51,244 nucleotides of DNA from ZC4RG20 sp964553875 (GTDB lineage: Bacteria > Pseudomonadota > Gammaproteobacteria > Steroidobacterales > Rariloculaceae): assembly GCA_964553875.1 (NCBI GenBank), contig CAZKNH010000013.1, forward strand, positions 1-51,244, given 5' to 3'. A program made the translations under genes and the position numbers. Positions 1 through 10,087 of the stretch are shown here, piece by piece (within the stretch, counting starts at the first letter, position 1; the number at the start of each line of letters is the position of its first letter). The notes beneath the pieces are model-generated. The model did no database searches. It worked only from the letters and a program-made list of their open reading frames with translations, and was not told the DNA's origin.

Positions 1-48
1 CGCGAGCACGAGCGCCGACGCAAGAAACCCGAAGCCGTCTCGGCCTGA
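1..48 (+). CDS. C-terminal end of an unidentified gene (partial)
   Basis: The first 48 bases read as 15 codons without interruption and end in TGA at 46-48, in frame 1. The visible tail is basic and ends EAVSA, which is typical of a hydrophilic C-terminus. The hairpin-repeat element starts immediately after the stop, as it does at other gene ends in this window. Too little is present to name a family, and a chance open frame of this length is possible in high-GC DNA. Confidence 0.35.
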   Translation, partial: REHERRRKKPEAVSA

Positions 49-300
49 AATCGGGGTTGTGAAATCGGGGTCAGACCCCTTTTTCGATTGGGGGCAGAGC
101 TTTTTACCAAGTCTAAGGGCCCTGACCTCAGATCCCCCGAAAGGCTCTGCCCCCATTTCCCCGGACACTTCCGAAAGGCAGGGCTTCGCCCATTTCCCCG
201 CGGCCAAAAGGCAGAGCTCGGTCCACAAGAAAAGGGCTCTGACCCCAATTTCCCGCGCTTGGACTTGGTAAAAGGGGTCTGACCCCAATAAAGTCTCGGT
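49..300. repeat. Element A: hairpin-repeat element bounded by inverted copies
   Basis: This intergenic stretch is built from copies of a short hairpin motif. A forward copy GGGGTCAGACCCC lies at 67-79, flanked by AATC and a T-run. Inverted copies lie at 234-246 (GGGCTCTGACCCC) and 274-286 (GGGGTCTGACCCC). The interior holds decayed copies, such as GGGCTTCGCCC at 181-191 with the same ATTT flank, and GGGGGCAGAGC near 105. The right end is 15 bases from the mmsA start codon and occupies the place where a ribosome-binding site would normally sit. No convincing gene is present. Confidence 0.8.
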
Positions 301-1821
<1,521 letters not shown>

Positions 1822-1843
1822 CGATCATGACCGGAGCAGCACG

Positions 1844-2869
1844 ATGAAGCTTGCGAGCATTCGTTACGATGGCCGCGACCTCGTCGCCGCCGAGCTCGAT
1901 GCAGGGCGTCTCGCCGACGTGGCAGACCTCGCCCGCATCGCGGACGCGGATCGAGCGTACGGAACGCTCGACGTCGTTCATGCGGAACCGCCGCGTGACA
2001 TGCTCGACGTGATCGCGTTCTCGAACGCTCGTTTTGCCGCCCTCGCCGCTGCGCTGGAGCGCGCACGTGCGGAGCCTGATCTCGTCCGCACGATTCCCGC
2101 GGACGACGTGACGTGGCACCCGCCGGTGCGTCGCCCGGGCAAGATCTGCGCCGTCGCGATGAACAACTCGGCGAGCAACGAGCGCAAGATCAGCGCGCCC
2201 GATCACCCGGCCTTCTTCCTGAAGCCGTCGTCTTGCCTCGTCGGACATCTCGAGCCGATCCGCATTCGGCCTTACTACGGCAGCGTCCATCCCGAGCCCG
2301 AGCTGGCGGTCGTGATCGGCACGCGTACGCGCGACGTCGACTTCGAGAACGCGCTGGACGCCGTGTTCGGCTACACGATCTTCAACGACGTCACGAGCAA
2401 CGGCATGCGCGCCGAGGACCGCTTCCACTACTACGCCGTCTACGCCAGCAAGGAAGACCCGGAGAAGACCGAGCGGGTCGAGCAGCACCTGTCGTACGCC
2501 GGACGATACAAGGGCAGCGACACGTTCGGCGCGATCGGCCCGTGGCTCGTCACACGCGACGAGATTCGCGACCCGGACGACCTGACCGTTCTCTGCAAGG
2601 CGGGCGGCGAGACGATCGCCGAGGACAGCACGCGCTACTACAACTATAAGGTCGCGCAAGTGATCAGCTTCATCAGCCAGTTCCTGACGCTCGAGCCCGG
2701 CGACGTGATCTCGCTCGGCACGGCGTTCAAACCGGGCGCGCGGCGCAAATCGATCCATCACGCGAACCTGCAGTACACGCCAGGCCCGATCGAGATCTCG
2801 ATCGAAGGGCTCGGCACGCTGTCGAACCCGGTCGTCGTCGAGGATCGTCCGCTCGGCCGGTGGCGCTGA
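1844..2869 (+). CDS. Fumarylacetoacetate hydrolase (FAH) family protein
   Basis: This is a 341-residue FAH-fold protein. The family hydrolyses, isomerises or decarboxylates 2,4-diketo or 2-oxo acids using a divalent metal. The acidic metal-binding block is seen as HPEPELAVVIG near residue 148. It is followed by the FGYTIFNDVTSN segment and, towards the C-terminus, GDVISLGTAFKPG, where most relatives have a GTP or GTPxG motif. A ribosome-binding site, GGAG, lies 8 bases before the ATG. It sits 22 bases after mmsA, which suggests a joint role in degrading a branched or aromatic acid, but the substrate cannot be read from sequence. The family assignment is secure; the reaction is not. Confidence 0.87.
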   Translation: MKLASIRYDGRDLVAAELDAGRLADVADLARIADADRAYGTLDVVHAEPPRDMLDVIAFSNARFAALAAALERARAEPDLVRTIPADDVTWHPPVRRPGKICAVAMNNSASNERKISAPDHPAFFLKPSSCLVGHLEPIRIRPYYGSVHPEPELAVVIGTRTRDVDFENALDAVFGYTIFNDVTSNGMRAEDRFHYYAVYASKEDPEKTERVEQHLSYAGRYKGSDTFGAIGPWLVTRDEIRDPDDLTVLCKAGGETIAEDSTRYYNYKVAQVISFISQFLTLEPGDVISLGTAFKPGARRKSIHHANLQYTPGPIEISIEGLGTLSNPVVVEDRPLGRWR

Positions 2870-2934
2870 CCTTCGCAAAGATTAAAGAAAACACTTCTAC
2901 GGACGGGACACTTCTTTCGGCCCTCTTTCGATCA

Positions 2935-2963
2935 TCGACACGACGACCGCCCGGGAGTATGCT
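2935..2963 (+). promoter_or_regulatory. Predicted sigma70-type promoter for the RND operon
   Basis: A -35-like TCGACA at 2935-2940 is separated by exactly 17 bases from a -10-like TATGCT at 2958-2963. The -35 matches 5 of 6 and the -10 matches 4 of 6 consensus positions. The spacing and the location upstream of an operon support it. There is no experimental evidence, and such matches can arise by chance. Confidence 0.45.
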
Positions 2964-3114
2964 AGCGGGTCCTTCGGCCCACATCCGGCCGGCACCCGAG
3001 CCGTCCGAGGGGGCGTCCCATTGCATGCGGTGAACCATCGTGGAAGCGAGTCATCTTCAAACGGAACTTCGTCGCTGCATCAGCCCCCGAAGACCCTGGC
3101 CGAACACGCTATTT

Positions 3115-3151
3115 AGTGGTGTGAACGACCACTGACGTCGGCGGCGCCGAC
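3115..3151 (+). promoter_or_regulatory. Tandem hairpins in the RND operon leader
   Basis: The first hairpin has arms AGTGGT (3115-3120) and ACCACT (3128-3133) with a 7-base loop. The second has arms GTCGGC (3137-3142) and GCCGAC (3146-3151) with a 3-base loop. They lie side by side in the untranslated leader. They may affect mRNA stability or attenuation. No T-run follows, so they are not a canonical terminator. Confidence 0.35.
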
Positions 3152-3270
3152 GGGGACGATCAAAGCGACTTCCGTCTTTTCAAAGCTTTACGTCGCATCG
3201 GCGCCTGGCACGCAAGCTGCTGGTGTCGACGTCGCTGTCTACGAGCTCTCGAACAACACCAAGGTCGAAG

Positions 3271-4389
3271 ATGAAGCGCCCGATGCTCTCGAAATCGTCG
3301 CTGATGGCGGTCGCCCTCGCCTCGGCGATTGCCGTCTGGATGTTGACCGGCCTGGCCGGCTCGGGCGCCGGTCCACGCGAGGAAGCGGCGGCAGCGAATG
3401 GCTCTGCGGCGGCGGCCGCACGATCGGACGCCGTGGAGCGGCCCCCCGGGCTGCGCGTGATGGTCAGGAAGTCGGTCGCCGAGCAGATCGTGCGCGACGT
3501 CATCGTCAACGGCCGAACCGAGCCGAGCCGCGTCGTCGAGATCAAGGCCGAGACGGAAGGCCGCGTCGTCGAGCTCGGCGCCGAGCGCGGTGCGCGTGTG
3601 GCTCGGGGCGAGCGCCTGGTGCGGCTCGACGTTCGAGACCGCGAGGCCCTGGTCGCGCAAGCCGAGGCGCTGCTCGCGCATCGCCGCCAGCAGTACGAAG
3701 CCGCCATGCGGCTCGAAGGTCAGCAACTCGTCGCGCAGCTGCAGATCGCCGAGGCGAAGGCAGAGCTCGCCGCAGCCGAGGCGCAGCTCGCGGCCGCACG
3801 CCTCGATCTCGCGCGGACGTCTATCACGGCGCCGTTCGACGGGTTGCTCGAAGAGCGCAGCGTCGAGCTCGGCGACTACGTCGGCATCGGCGATTCGATC
3901 GCGATGATCGCCGACAACGATCCGCTGATCGCGGTCGGCGACGTCAGCGAGCGCGACGTGCGCGCGATCGCCGTCGGGGCGCCTGGGCGGGTCAAGCTCG
4001 TCGACGGCACGATCATCGACGGCATCGTTCGCTACGTGTCGCCCGTTGCGAACGCGAATACGCGCACGTTCCGCGTCGAGATCGCGATACCGAATCCCGA
4101 CTACGCGCTCCCGGCCGGTATGACGGCGGAGGTCAGGCTGCCCGCCGGCGAGACGGACGCGCATTTCCTGTCGCCGGCGCTACTCACGCTCGACGACGCG
4201 GGCAACATCGGCGTGAAAACCGTCGACGATAACGGCATCGTGCGCTTCCACGAGGTCGAGATCTTCCGCTCGGCGAGCGACGGCGTTTGGGTCACCGGGC
4301 TGCCGAGCGAAGCCGTCGTGATCACGGTCGGCCAGGGCTTCGTCGCGGTCGGCGACCGCGTCGAGCCTGTGTTCGAGGAACGGCAGTAG
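3271..4389 (+). CDS. RND efflux system periplasmic adaptor (membrane fusion protein)
   Basis: The protein joins an inner-membrane RND pump to an outer-membrane channel. From the ATG at 3271 it has 372 residues. It begins with an uncleaved-anchor or signal-like helix (residues 10-30), followed by a lipoyl/barrel-sandwich half (VVEIKAETEGRVVELGAERG), an alpha-helical hairpin rich in Ala, Glu and Gln, the second lipoyl half (TSITAPFDGLLEERSVELGD) and a C-terminal beta-barrel (VKLVDGTIIDGIVRYVSPVA). An in-frame GTG at 3223 would add 16 Ser/Thr-rich residues, but the ATG at 3271 gives a normal exported N-terminus and has AAGG upstream, so it is preferred. The pump gene starts 3 bases after the stop. 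No TolC-like partner gene is in this window. Confidence 0.9.
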   Translation: MKRPMLSKSSLMAVALASAIAVWMLTGLAGSGAGPREEAAAANGSAAAAARSDAVERPPGLRVMVRKSVAEQIVRDVIVNGRTEPSRVVEIKAETEGRVVELGAERGARVARGERLVRLDVRDREALVAQAEALLAHRRQQYEAAMRLEGQQLVAQLQIAEAKAELAAAEAQLAAARLDLARTSITAPFDGLLEERSVELGDYVGIGDSIAMIADNDPLIAVGDVSERDVRAIAVGAPGRVKLVDGTIIDGIVRYVSPVANANTRTFRVEIAIPNPDYALPAGMTAEVRLPAGETDAHFLSPALLTLDDAGNIGVKTVDDNGIVRFHEVEIFRSASDGVWVTGLPSEAVVITVGQGFVAVGDRVEPVFEERQ

Positions 4390-4392
4390 CGC

Positions 4393-7300
4393 ATGTACAC
4401 GCTGATCGAAGCCTGTGTCAGGCGGCCGCGTCCGGTCCTGCTCGTGCTCGTGATCCTGCTGATCGCGGGGCTCTACGCGTACATCGCGATCCCGAAGGAG
4501 TCCGAGCCCGACGTCGCGATCCCGATCATCTACGTCAATCTGACGCACGAGGGCATCTCGCCGGAAGACGCGGAGCGTCTGCTGATCCGGCCGATGGAGA
4601 CGGAGCTTCGCAACCTCGAGGGCCTCAGGGAGCTGCGCGCGACCGCGACGGAAGGCAGCGCCGTTCTGATCCTCGAGTTCGACGCGGGCTTCGACGCGGA
4701 CCAGGCGCTCCTCGACGTGCGCGAGAAGGTCGATACCGCGAAGGCCGAGCTTCCGGACGACACCGACGAGCCGTTCGTGCAGGAGGTCAATATCGCGCTC
4801 TTTCCGGTGCTCGTCGTGAACCTCCACGGCAACGTGCCGGAGCGCACGCTGATCGCGCTCGCGCGCGACCTGCGCGACACGCTCGAGGCCCTGCCCGGCG
4901 TGCTCGATGCGGAGATCGTCGGCAACCGCGAGGAGCTGCTCGAGGTCATCGTCGATCCGGTGCGCCTCGAAAGCTATAACTTGAGCTACGAGGACATCTT
5001 CAACTTCGTCTCGCGCAACAACCGGCTCGTCGCGGCGGGCGCGCTCGACACGGGCGCCGGACGCTTCGCCGTGAAGGTGCCCGGCGTCTTCGAGGAACTC
5101 GAGGACCTCCTGAACCTGCCGATCAAGACGGACGGCTTGAGCACGGTCACGTTCAAGGACGTCGCGACGGTTCGCCGGACGTTCAAGGACGCCGAAAGCT
5201 TCGCCCGGCTCAACGGCGAGCGGAGCGTCTCGCTCGAAATCTCGAAGCGCATCGGCGCGAACATCGTCGAGGTCGTCGACTCGGTGAAGCGCGCCGTGGC
5301 CGAGCAGCAGGCGTTCTGGCCCGAGAACGTCCAGGTCACGTTCACTCAGGACACGTCCGAGGACGTGCGCACGATGCTGAGCGACCTGCTGAACAACGTG
5401 CTCGTCGCCGTGCTGCTCGTGATGATCATCATCCTCGGCGCGCTGAGCGTGCGCTCCGCGGCCCTCGTCGGGATCGCAATCCCCGGCGCGTTCCTCGGCG
5501 GGATCCTCGTGATCTGGCTGATGGGCTACAGCATGAACATCGTCGTGCTGTTCTCGCTGATCATGGCGGTCGGCATGCTCGTCGACGGCGCGATCATCGT
5601 CGTCGAGCTCGCGGACCGGTTCATGGATCAGGGCTACGGCCGGACCGAGGCGTACCTGCGTGCCGCGCAGCGCATGGCGTGGCCCGTGACGTCGTCCACG
5701 GCGACGACGCTCGTCGTGTTCCTGCCGCTCCTCTTCTGGCCCGGAATCGCCGGCGAGTTCATGAAGTATCTGCCGATCACGCTGCTCGTGACGCTGACCG
5801 GCTCGTTGATGATGGCGCTCATTTTCGTGCCGACGGCGGGCGGCGCGATCGGCCGCAAGGACGACCGATCGATTCCGCAGGGAATCGACGAGAACGATCT
5901 GCTGGTCGTGCAGAACCCATACGACAAGCTCGGCGCCGTCGGACGGATCTACCTGGCGTTGCTTAGCCGGGTCGTCCGCCACCCTGGCAAGTTGCTGCTC
6001 ACCGGTTTTCTGCTGCTCGCGGGCACGATCGGCGCCTACGTGCAGTTCGGCCGCGGCGTCGAGTTCTTCCCGGCGGTCGAGCCTACGCAGGCCGCACTCA
6101 ACATCCGCGCGCGGGGCGACTACTCGGTCGAGGAGCGCGACGTGCTCGTACGTCAGGTCGAGGAGCGAATCCTCGGAATGCCGGAGTTCGAGTCGGTCTA
6201 CTCTCGCACGAGCCTCCGCTTCGGCGGCGAGGAGGACGAAGACCTGATCGGCCGGATCCAGCTCCGCTATATCGACTGGAGCGAACGCCGTCCGTCGGCT
6301 CAGATCCTCGCGGAGGTGCGCGAGCGCACGGCCGACATCGCCGGCATCATCGTCGAGCCCGAGGAGCAGGACCAAGGCATCTCCTCCGGCAAGCCGATCC
6401 AGATCGAGCTCTCGTCGCGGCGTCCGGAGCTCTTGCCCGACGCCGTCGCGAAGATTCGCGCGGGTCTCGAGCAGATCGAAGGTCTCGTCGACATCACGGA
6501 CACGCGGCCGATTCCCGGCATCGAATGGCGCCTGCGCGTCGATCGCGATCAGGCGGCGCGCTTCGGCGCGGACATCACCACGGTCGGCAACGCGATTCAG
6601 CTCGTGACGAACGGCATCAAGATCGGCGACTACCGTCCGCACGATGCCGACGACGAGGTCGACATCCGCGTGCGCTTCCCGCCGGCCGACCGCAACCTCG
6701 GCCAGCTCGACGAGCTGCGCGTGCCGTCGGCGAACGGCATGGTGCCCGTGTCGACTTTCGTGACGCGGACCGCGGCGCCGCGGGTCGGCAACCTGCAGCG
6801 CGTCGACGGGCGGCGCGTGATGACCGTCAGCGCGGACGTCGCGGACGGCGTGCTCGCGGACACGAAGGTGCGCGAGATCCAGGCGTGGCTCGCGCGCGCC
6901 GATCTGGGCCCCGACATCGACGTCAGGTTCAGGGGCGAGTCCGAGGACCAGGAAGAGGCCGCCGCATTCCTCGAGAAGGCGTTTTATGCAGCAATCTTCC
7001 TGATGGCGCTGATCCTCGTCACGCAGTTCAACAGCTTCTATCAGGCCCTGCTCGTTCTGACCGCGATCGTGTTCTCGACGATCGGCGTTCTGCTCGGTTT
7101 GCTCGTGACGAACCGGCCGTTCGGCGTCGTGATGAGCGGCGTCGGCGTGATCGCGCTCGCCGGCATCGTCGTGAACAACAACATCATCCTGATCGACACG
7201 TACAACATGCTCCGCGCACGCGGCAAGGAGGCGATCGACGCCGTGCTCGAGACGTGCGCGCAGCGCTTCCGGCCGGTCATGCTGACGACGGTCACGACGA

Positions 7301-7563
7301 TACTGGGTCTGATGCCGATGGTGCTCGGCGTGAGCATCGATCTCGTGGGCCGCAACGTCGAGATCGGCAGCCCGTCGACCCAGTGGTGGACGCAGCTCTC
7401 GACCGCGATCGCGGGCGGGCTTGCGTTCGCGACGCTGCTGACGCTTCTCCTGACGCCGAGCATGCTGCTCTTGGGCGAGCGCGCGGGAGCGTTCTTCCGC
7501 CGTCTGCTCCCGCGCGGTGCCGAGCGCGAAGCGTTGCCTGTGAAGACCGTGCAGCGCGCCTGA
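4393..7563 (+). CDS. RND multidrug-type efflux pump permease
   Basis: This 1056-residue inner-membrane pump is of normal length for the AcrB/HAE1 family. It uses the proton gradient to expel drugs or other amphiphiles. The order is typical: TM1 (VLLVLVILLIAGLYAYIAIP), a periplasmic porter region, TM2-6 (residues about 335-470), a second periplasmic half and TM8-12 (about 855-1030). In TM4 the motif reads GMLVDGAI (Asp398-Gly399), where AcrB has two aspartates. In TM10 it reads VVNNNIIL, with Asn928 at the place of AcrB Lys940. The proton relay therefore resembles the single-Asp branches rather than AcrB. Substrate unknown. It is co-transcribed with the adaptor just upstream. Confidence 0.93.
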   Translation: MYTLIEACVRRPRPVLLVLVILLIAGLYAYIAIPKESEPDVAIPIIYVNLTHEGISPEDAERLLIRPMETELRNLEGLRELRATATEGSAVLILEFDAGFDADQALLDVREKVDTAKAELPDDTDEPFVQEVNIALFPVLVVNLHGNVPERTLIALARDLRDTLEALPGVLDAEIVGNREELLEVIVDPVRLESYNLSYEDIFNFVSRNNRLVAAGALDTGAGRFAVKVPGVFEELEDLLNLPIKTDGLSTVTFKDVATVRRTFKDAESFARLNGERSVSLEISKRIGANIVEVVDSVKRAVAEQQAFWPENVQVTFTQDTSEDVRTMLSDLLNNVLVAVLLVMIIILGALSVRSAALVGIAIPGAFLGGILVIWLMGYSMNIVVLFSLIMAVGMLVDGAIIVVELADRFMDQGYGRTEAYLRAAQRMAWPVTSSTATTLVVFLPLLFWPGIAGEFMKYLPITLLVTLTGSLMMALIFVPTAGGAIGRKDDRSIPQGIDENDLLVVQNPYDKLGAVGRIYLALLSRVVRHPGKLLLTGFLLLAGTIGAYVQFGRGVEFFPAVEPTQAALNIRARGDYSVEERDVLVRQVEERILGMPEFESVYSRTSLRFGGEEDEDLIGRIQLRYIDWSERRPSAQILAEVRERTADIAGIIVEPEEQDQGISSGKPIQIELSSRRPELLPDAVAKIRAGLEQIEGLVDITDTRPIPGIEWRLRVDRDQAARFGADITTVGNAIQLVTNGIKIGDYRPHDADDEVDIRVRFPPADRNLGQLDELRVPSANGMVPVSTFVTRTAAPRVGNLQRVDGRRVMTVSADVADGVLADTKVREIQAWLARADLGPDIDVRFRGESEDQEEAAAFLEKAFYAAIFLMALILVTQFNSFYQALLVLTAIVFSTIGVLLGLLVTNRPFGVVMSGVGVIALAGIVVNNNIILIDTYNMLRARGKEAIDAVLETCAQRFRPVMLTTVTTILGLMPMVLGVSIDLVGRNVEIGSPSTQWWTQLSTAIAGGLAFATLLTLLLTPSMLLLGERAGAFFRRLLPRGAEREALPVKTVQRA

Positions 7564-7621
7564 CGAAGGCTGACGGCGGGGCTGCGCCCAGCGTCCCGTT
7601 CTGCTCGAGGCGCTGTGCGGC

Positions 7622-7999
7622 TTAGAGCTCCGCGTCGACGACGCTCCTCGTGCGGCAGTCGTCGTTGTTGCACACGATCACAGCACCGACGACGACCGGC
7701 AGCACGACGCCGAGCAGCGTGCGCCGCATGCTGAACCGGTGGATCTCGAGCCGGCGAATCGCGTCGAACGACAGCCGGACCGGCTCGCCGTCGCCGTCCA
7801 CGCGGCCGGCGATCTCCGCGTCGTCGACGTACGTCACGAGGAAGCGAAGCTCGTTCTCGTCGCGTGTGACGACGCGCACGCTGTCGCCCGGAGCGACGTG
7901 CCCGGCGATGGCTTCCGGCGTCGTCTCGATCGGTTGATAGGTCGCGCAACCGGACAGGACGGCTGCGAGCGCAAGGACGGGAAACATTCGCGAGCGCAT
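7622..7999 (-). CDS. Small predicted lipoprotein, function unknown
   Basis: This 125-residue protein has a lipoprotein signal ending in the lipobox LSGC at about residue 18, so the mature protein should be membrane-anchored. The start is placed at ATG 7999, because upstream codons back to 8047 would put a charged extension before the signal. The mature part is a small beta-rich domain (VRVVTRDENELRFLVTYVDD) followed by a hydrophobic helix (LLGVVLPVVVGAVIV) and CNNDDC near the C-terminus, which could be a disulfide or metal pair. It converges with the RND operon and precedes nothing obviously related. I do not recognise a named family. Confidence 0.72.
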   Translation of the reverse strand: MRSRMFPVLALAAVLSGCATYQPIETTPEAIAGHVAPGDSVRVVTRDENELRFLVTYVDDAEIAGRVDGDGEPVRLSFDAIRRLEIHRFSMRRTLLGVVLPVVVGAVIVCNNDDCRTRSVVDAEL

Positions 8000-8036
8000 C
8001 GGCGCAGTATACGCCGCGCGACGGCAAGGGCGGCCT

Positions 8037-9671
8037 TCAGGCGGCATGGCTCCTGCGCGGCGCCTGCCGCGCAGCCGCGAGGATCATCTCCGCACCCTTC
8101 TCCGCGATCATCACGGTCGGCGCGTTCGTATTGCCCGACGTGATCCGCGGCATGATCGACGCGTCGACGACACGGAGCCCGTCGATGCCGTGCACCGCGA
8201 GCGTGTCGTCGACGACGGCGAGCGGGTCGCGGCCCATCTTGCACGTGCCGACCGGATGGAAGATCGTCGTGCCGAGGTCGCCGGCCGCGCGGATGAGATC
8301 CTCGTCGCTCTCGACATGCGGCCCGGGCTTCCACTCCTCCGGGCGGAACCGCTCGAGCGCCTTCGCCGCCATGATTCGCCTCGTGAAGCGCATCGCCGCG
8401 ACCGCGACGCGCCGGTCATCGTCCGTCGCCAGATAATTCGGCGCGATCGCCGGCGCCGCCTTCGGATCGGCGCTCTTGATGCGCACGTATCCTCGGCTCG
8501 TCGGCCGAAGATTGCAGACCGACGGCGTGATCGCGTCGAACGGATGGAGCGGCGTGCCGAACCGATCGAGCGACAGCGGCTGCACGTGCCATTCGAGGTC
8601 CGCCGACGGTTGGTCCGGATCGCTCTTCGCGAAAGCACCGAGCTGCGACGGCGGCATCGTCAGCGGACCGGTCCTGAAAAGCAGGTACTCGAGGGCCATC
8701 GCGGCCTTGCCGAGCAGCGAGCGTGCGCGCCGATTCAGCGTCTTCGTGCCGTGCACCTTGTAGATCATCCGGATCTGCAGGTGGTCGTGCAGGTTCTCGC
8801 CGACGCCCGGCAGATCGTGCACGACGTCGATGCCGTGCGCGCGCAGGAGCGTGCCGGGGCCGATGCCCGAAAGCTGCAGGATCTGCGGCGAGCCGATCGC
8901 GCCCGCCGCGAGAATCACTTCGCGGCGCGCGAAGATCGTGCGCCGCTCGTTGCCGATCACGGCGGCGACGCCCGTCGCGCGCAGCGTGCCGTCCCGCCGC
9001 TCGACCACGACGCGCTCGGCGTGCGCGCTCGTCAGCACGCGCAGGTTCCGCCGATGCAGGACCGGGCGCAGGAACGCTTTCGTCGCGCTCCACCTCACGC
9101 CGCGCCGCTGCGTCATCTGGAAATACGCATTGCCGAGATTGTCTCCGCGATTGAACTCGGCGATCTTCGGGATGCCGCATTCCTCGGCCGCGTCGCGCCA
9201 TGCGTCGAGGATCTCCCACGACACGCGCCGCTCCTCGACACGGAGCTCGCCGCCCGCGCCGTGCATCTCGTCGGCGCCGTGCTGATAGTCCTCGGACCGC
9301 CTGAAGATCGGCAGCACGTCGTCCCACGACCAGCCGCGATTGCCGAGCGACGCCCAGTAGTCGTAATCGCTCTTCTGGCCGCGCATGTAGATCATCGCGT
9401 TGATCGACGAGCAGCCGCCGAGGACCTTGCCGCGCGCGTAACCGATCGTGCGGCCGTTGAGACCGGGCTCGGGCTCGGTCATGTAGCACCAGTCGGTGCG
9501 CGGGTTGCCGATCGTGTAGAGGTAGCCGACCGGCACGTCGATCCAGAAGTAGTCGTCCTTGCCGCCCGCCTCGAGCAGCGCGACCTCGACGGACGGATCG
9601 GCGGAGAGCCGGTTCGCGAGCACGCACCCGGCCGTGCCCGCGCCTATGATCACGTAGTCGTACTCGCTCAC
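8037..9671 (-). CDS. GMC-family FAD oxidoreductase (choline dehydrogenase-like)
   Basis: This 544-residue flavoprotein of the glucose-methanol-choline family oxidises an alcohol group with FAD as cofactor. The N-terminal dinucleotide fold reads VIIGAGTAGCVLANRL. The GMC signature GGCSSINAMIYMRG lies near residues 83-96, and FARREVILAAGAIGSPQIL near 247 is the second signature. The catalytic pair is His472 (HPVGTCKMG) and an Asn near residue 515 (SGNTNAPT). No signal peptide is visible, so it is probably cytoplasmic. The actual alcohol substrate (choline, a long-chain or polyethylene-glycol alcohol, or another) cannot be decided. It is transcribed divergently from the AddB-like gene across repeat element B. 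Confidence 0.92.
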   Translation of the reverse strand: MSEYDYVIIGAGTAGCVLANRLSADPSVEVALLEAGGKDDYFWIDVPVGYLYTIGNPRTDWCYMTEPEPGLNGRTIGYARGKVLGGCSSINAMIYMRGQKSDYDYWASLGNRGWSWDDVLPIFRRSEDYQHGADEMHGAGGELRVEERRVSWEILDAWRDAAEECGIPKIAEFNRGDNLGNAYFQMTQRRGVRWSATKAFLRPVLHRRNLRVLTSAHAERVVVERRDGTLRATGVAAVIGNERRTIFARREVILAAGAIGSPQILQLSGIGPGTLLRAHGIDVVHDLPGVGENLHDHLQIRMIYKVHGTKTLNRRARSLLGKAAMALEYLLFRTGPLTMPPSQLGAFAKSDPDQPSADLEWHVQPLSLDRFGTPLHPFDAITPSVCNLRPTSRGYVRIKSADPKAAPAIAPNYLATDDDRRVAVAAMRFTRRIMAAKALERFRPEEWKPGPHVESDEDLIRAAGDLGTTIFHPVGTCKMGRDPLAVVDDTLAVHGIDGLRVVDASIMPRITSGNTNAPTVMIAEKGAEMILAAARQAPRRSHAA

Positions 9672-10021
9672 TGCGCGCTCCCGTCGATCGCCCGGATTCT
9701 AGCCGGAACCCGGAAAAATCGGGTCAGACACCTTTTTTTCCGAGAATTGGGGTCAGGGAAAAATCGGGGTCAGAGCCCTATTTGTGAGAAATCGGCGTCA
9801 GAGACCGTTTGTGAGAAATCCAGTCAGAAGCCGTTTGTGAGACATCGGAGTCAGAGCTGTTTGTGAAGCCGTGTTTGTGAGAATCGGGCTTGCGAGAGTC
9901 GGAGCAAAGCCCCATTGTCATGACGTCGGCCCGCTCCCGATTCGGGCAATCCCGATTCGCGCCGCCCCCGAGAAAAGGGCTCTGACCCCAATTAAGCTGA
10001 CCCCAGTCAAGGGATGCGTCG
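9672..10021. repeat. Element B: hairpin-repeat element with decayed tandem array
   Basis: The intergenic region between two divergent genes is filled with repeat copies. Forward copies occur at 9720-9732 (CGGGTCAGACACC), 9749-9756 and 9766-9778 (GGGGTCAGAGCCC). The last begins a decaying tandem array of about four units with a period near 27 bases, each containing GTCAGA and TTTGTGAGA, to about 9870. An inverted copy GGGCTCTGACCCC at 9977-9989 closes the element. The stretch contains no credible gene. Promoters for both flanking genes must lie in or beside the element. Confidence 0.78.
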
Positions 10022-10087
10022 TTGACCGTTGCGGCGACATCTCTTAGCTTGCCGGGACCTCGACGCGCCCGGCTTCACCCACGCACG

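Larger units (their letters stand above)
2870..3270 (+). promoter_or_regulatory. Long intergenic leader before the RND efflux operon
   Basis: About 400 bases without a gene. It holds a sigma70-like promoter (2935-2963) and, about 150 bases downstream, two adjacent short inverted repeats (3115-3133 and 3137-3151). A direct repeat ACACTTCT occurs at 2891-2898 and 2908-2915, just upstream of the promoter, and could be an operator; this is inference. If the promoter is real, the mRNA has a leader of roughly 300 bases before the ATG at 3271. Confidence 0.45.

Noticed and set aside
4180..6642. Very long open frame (820 codons) on the minus strand opposite the RND pump
   Set aside because: It is the mirror of the high-GC codon pattern of the pump gene, is extremely rich in Arg, Asp, Glu and His and has no recognisable domain. 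Similar shadows lie at 12838-15072, 24079-26301 and 31277-33793.
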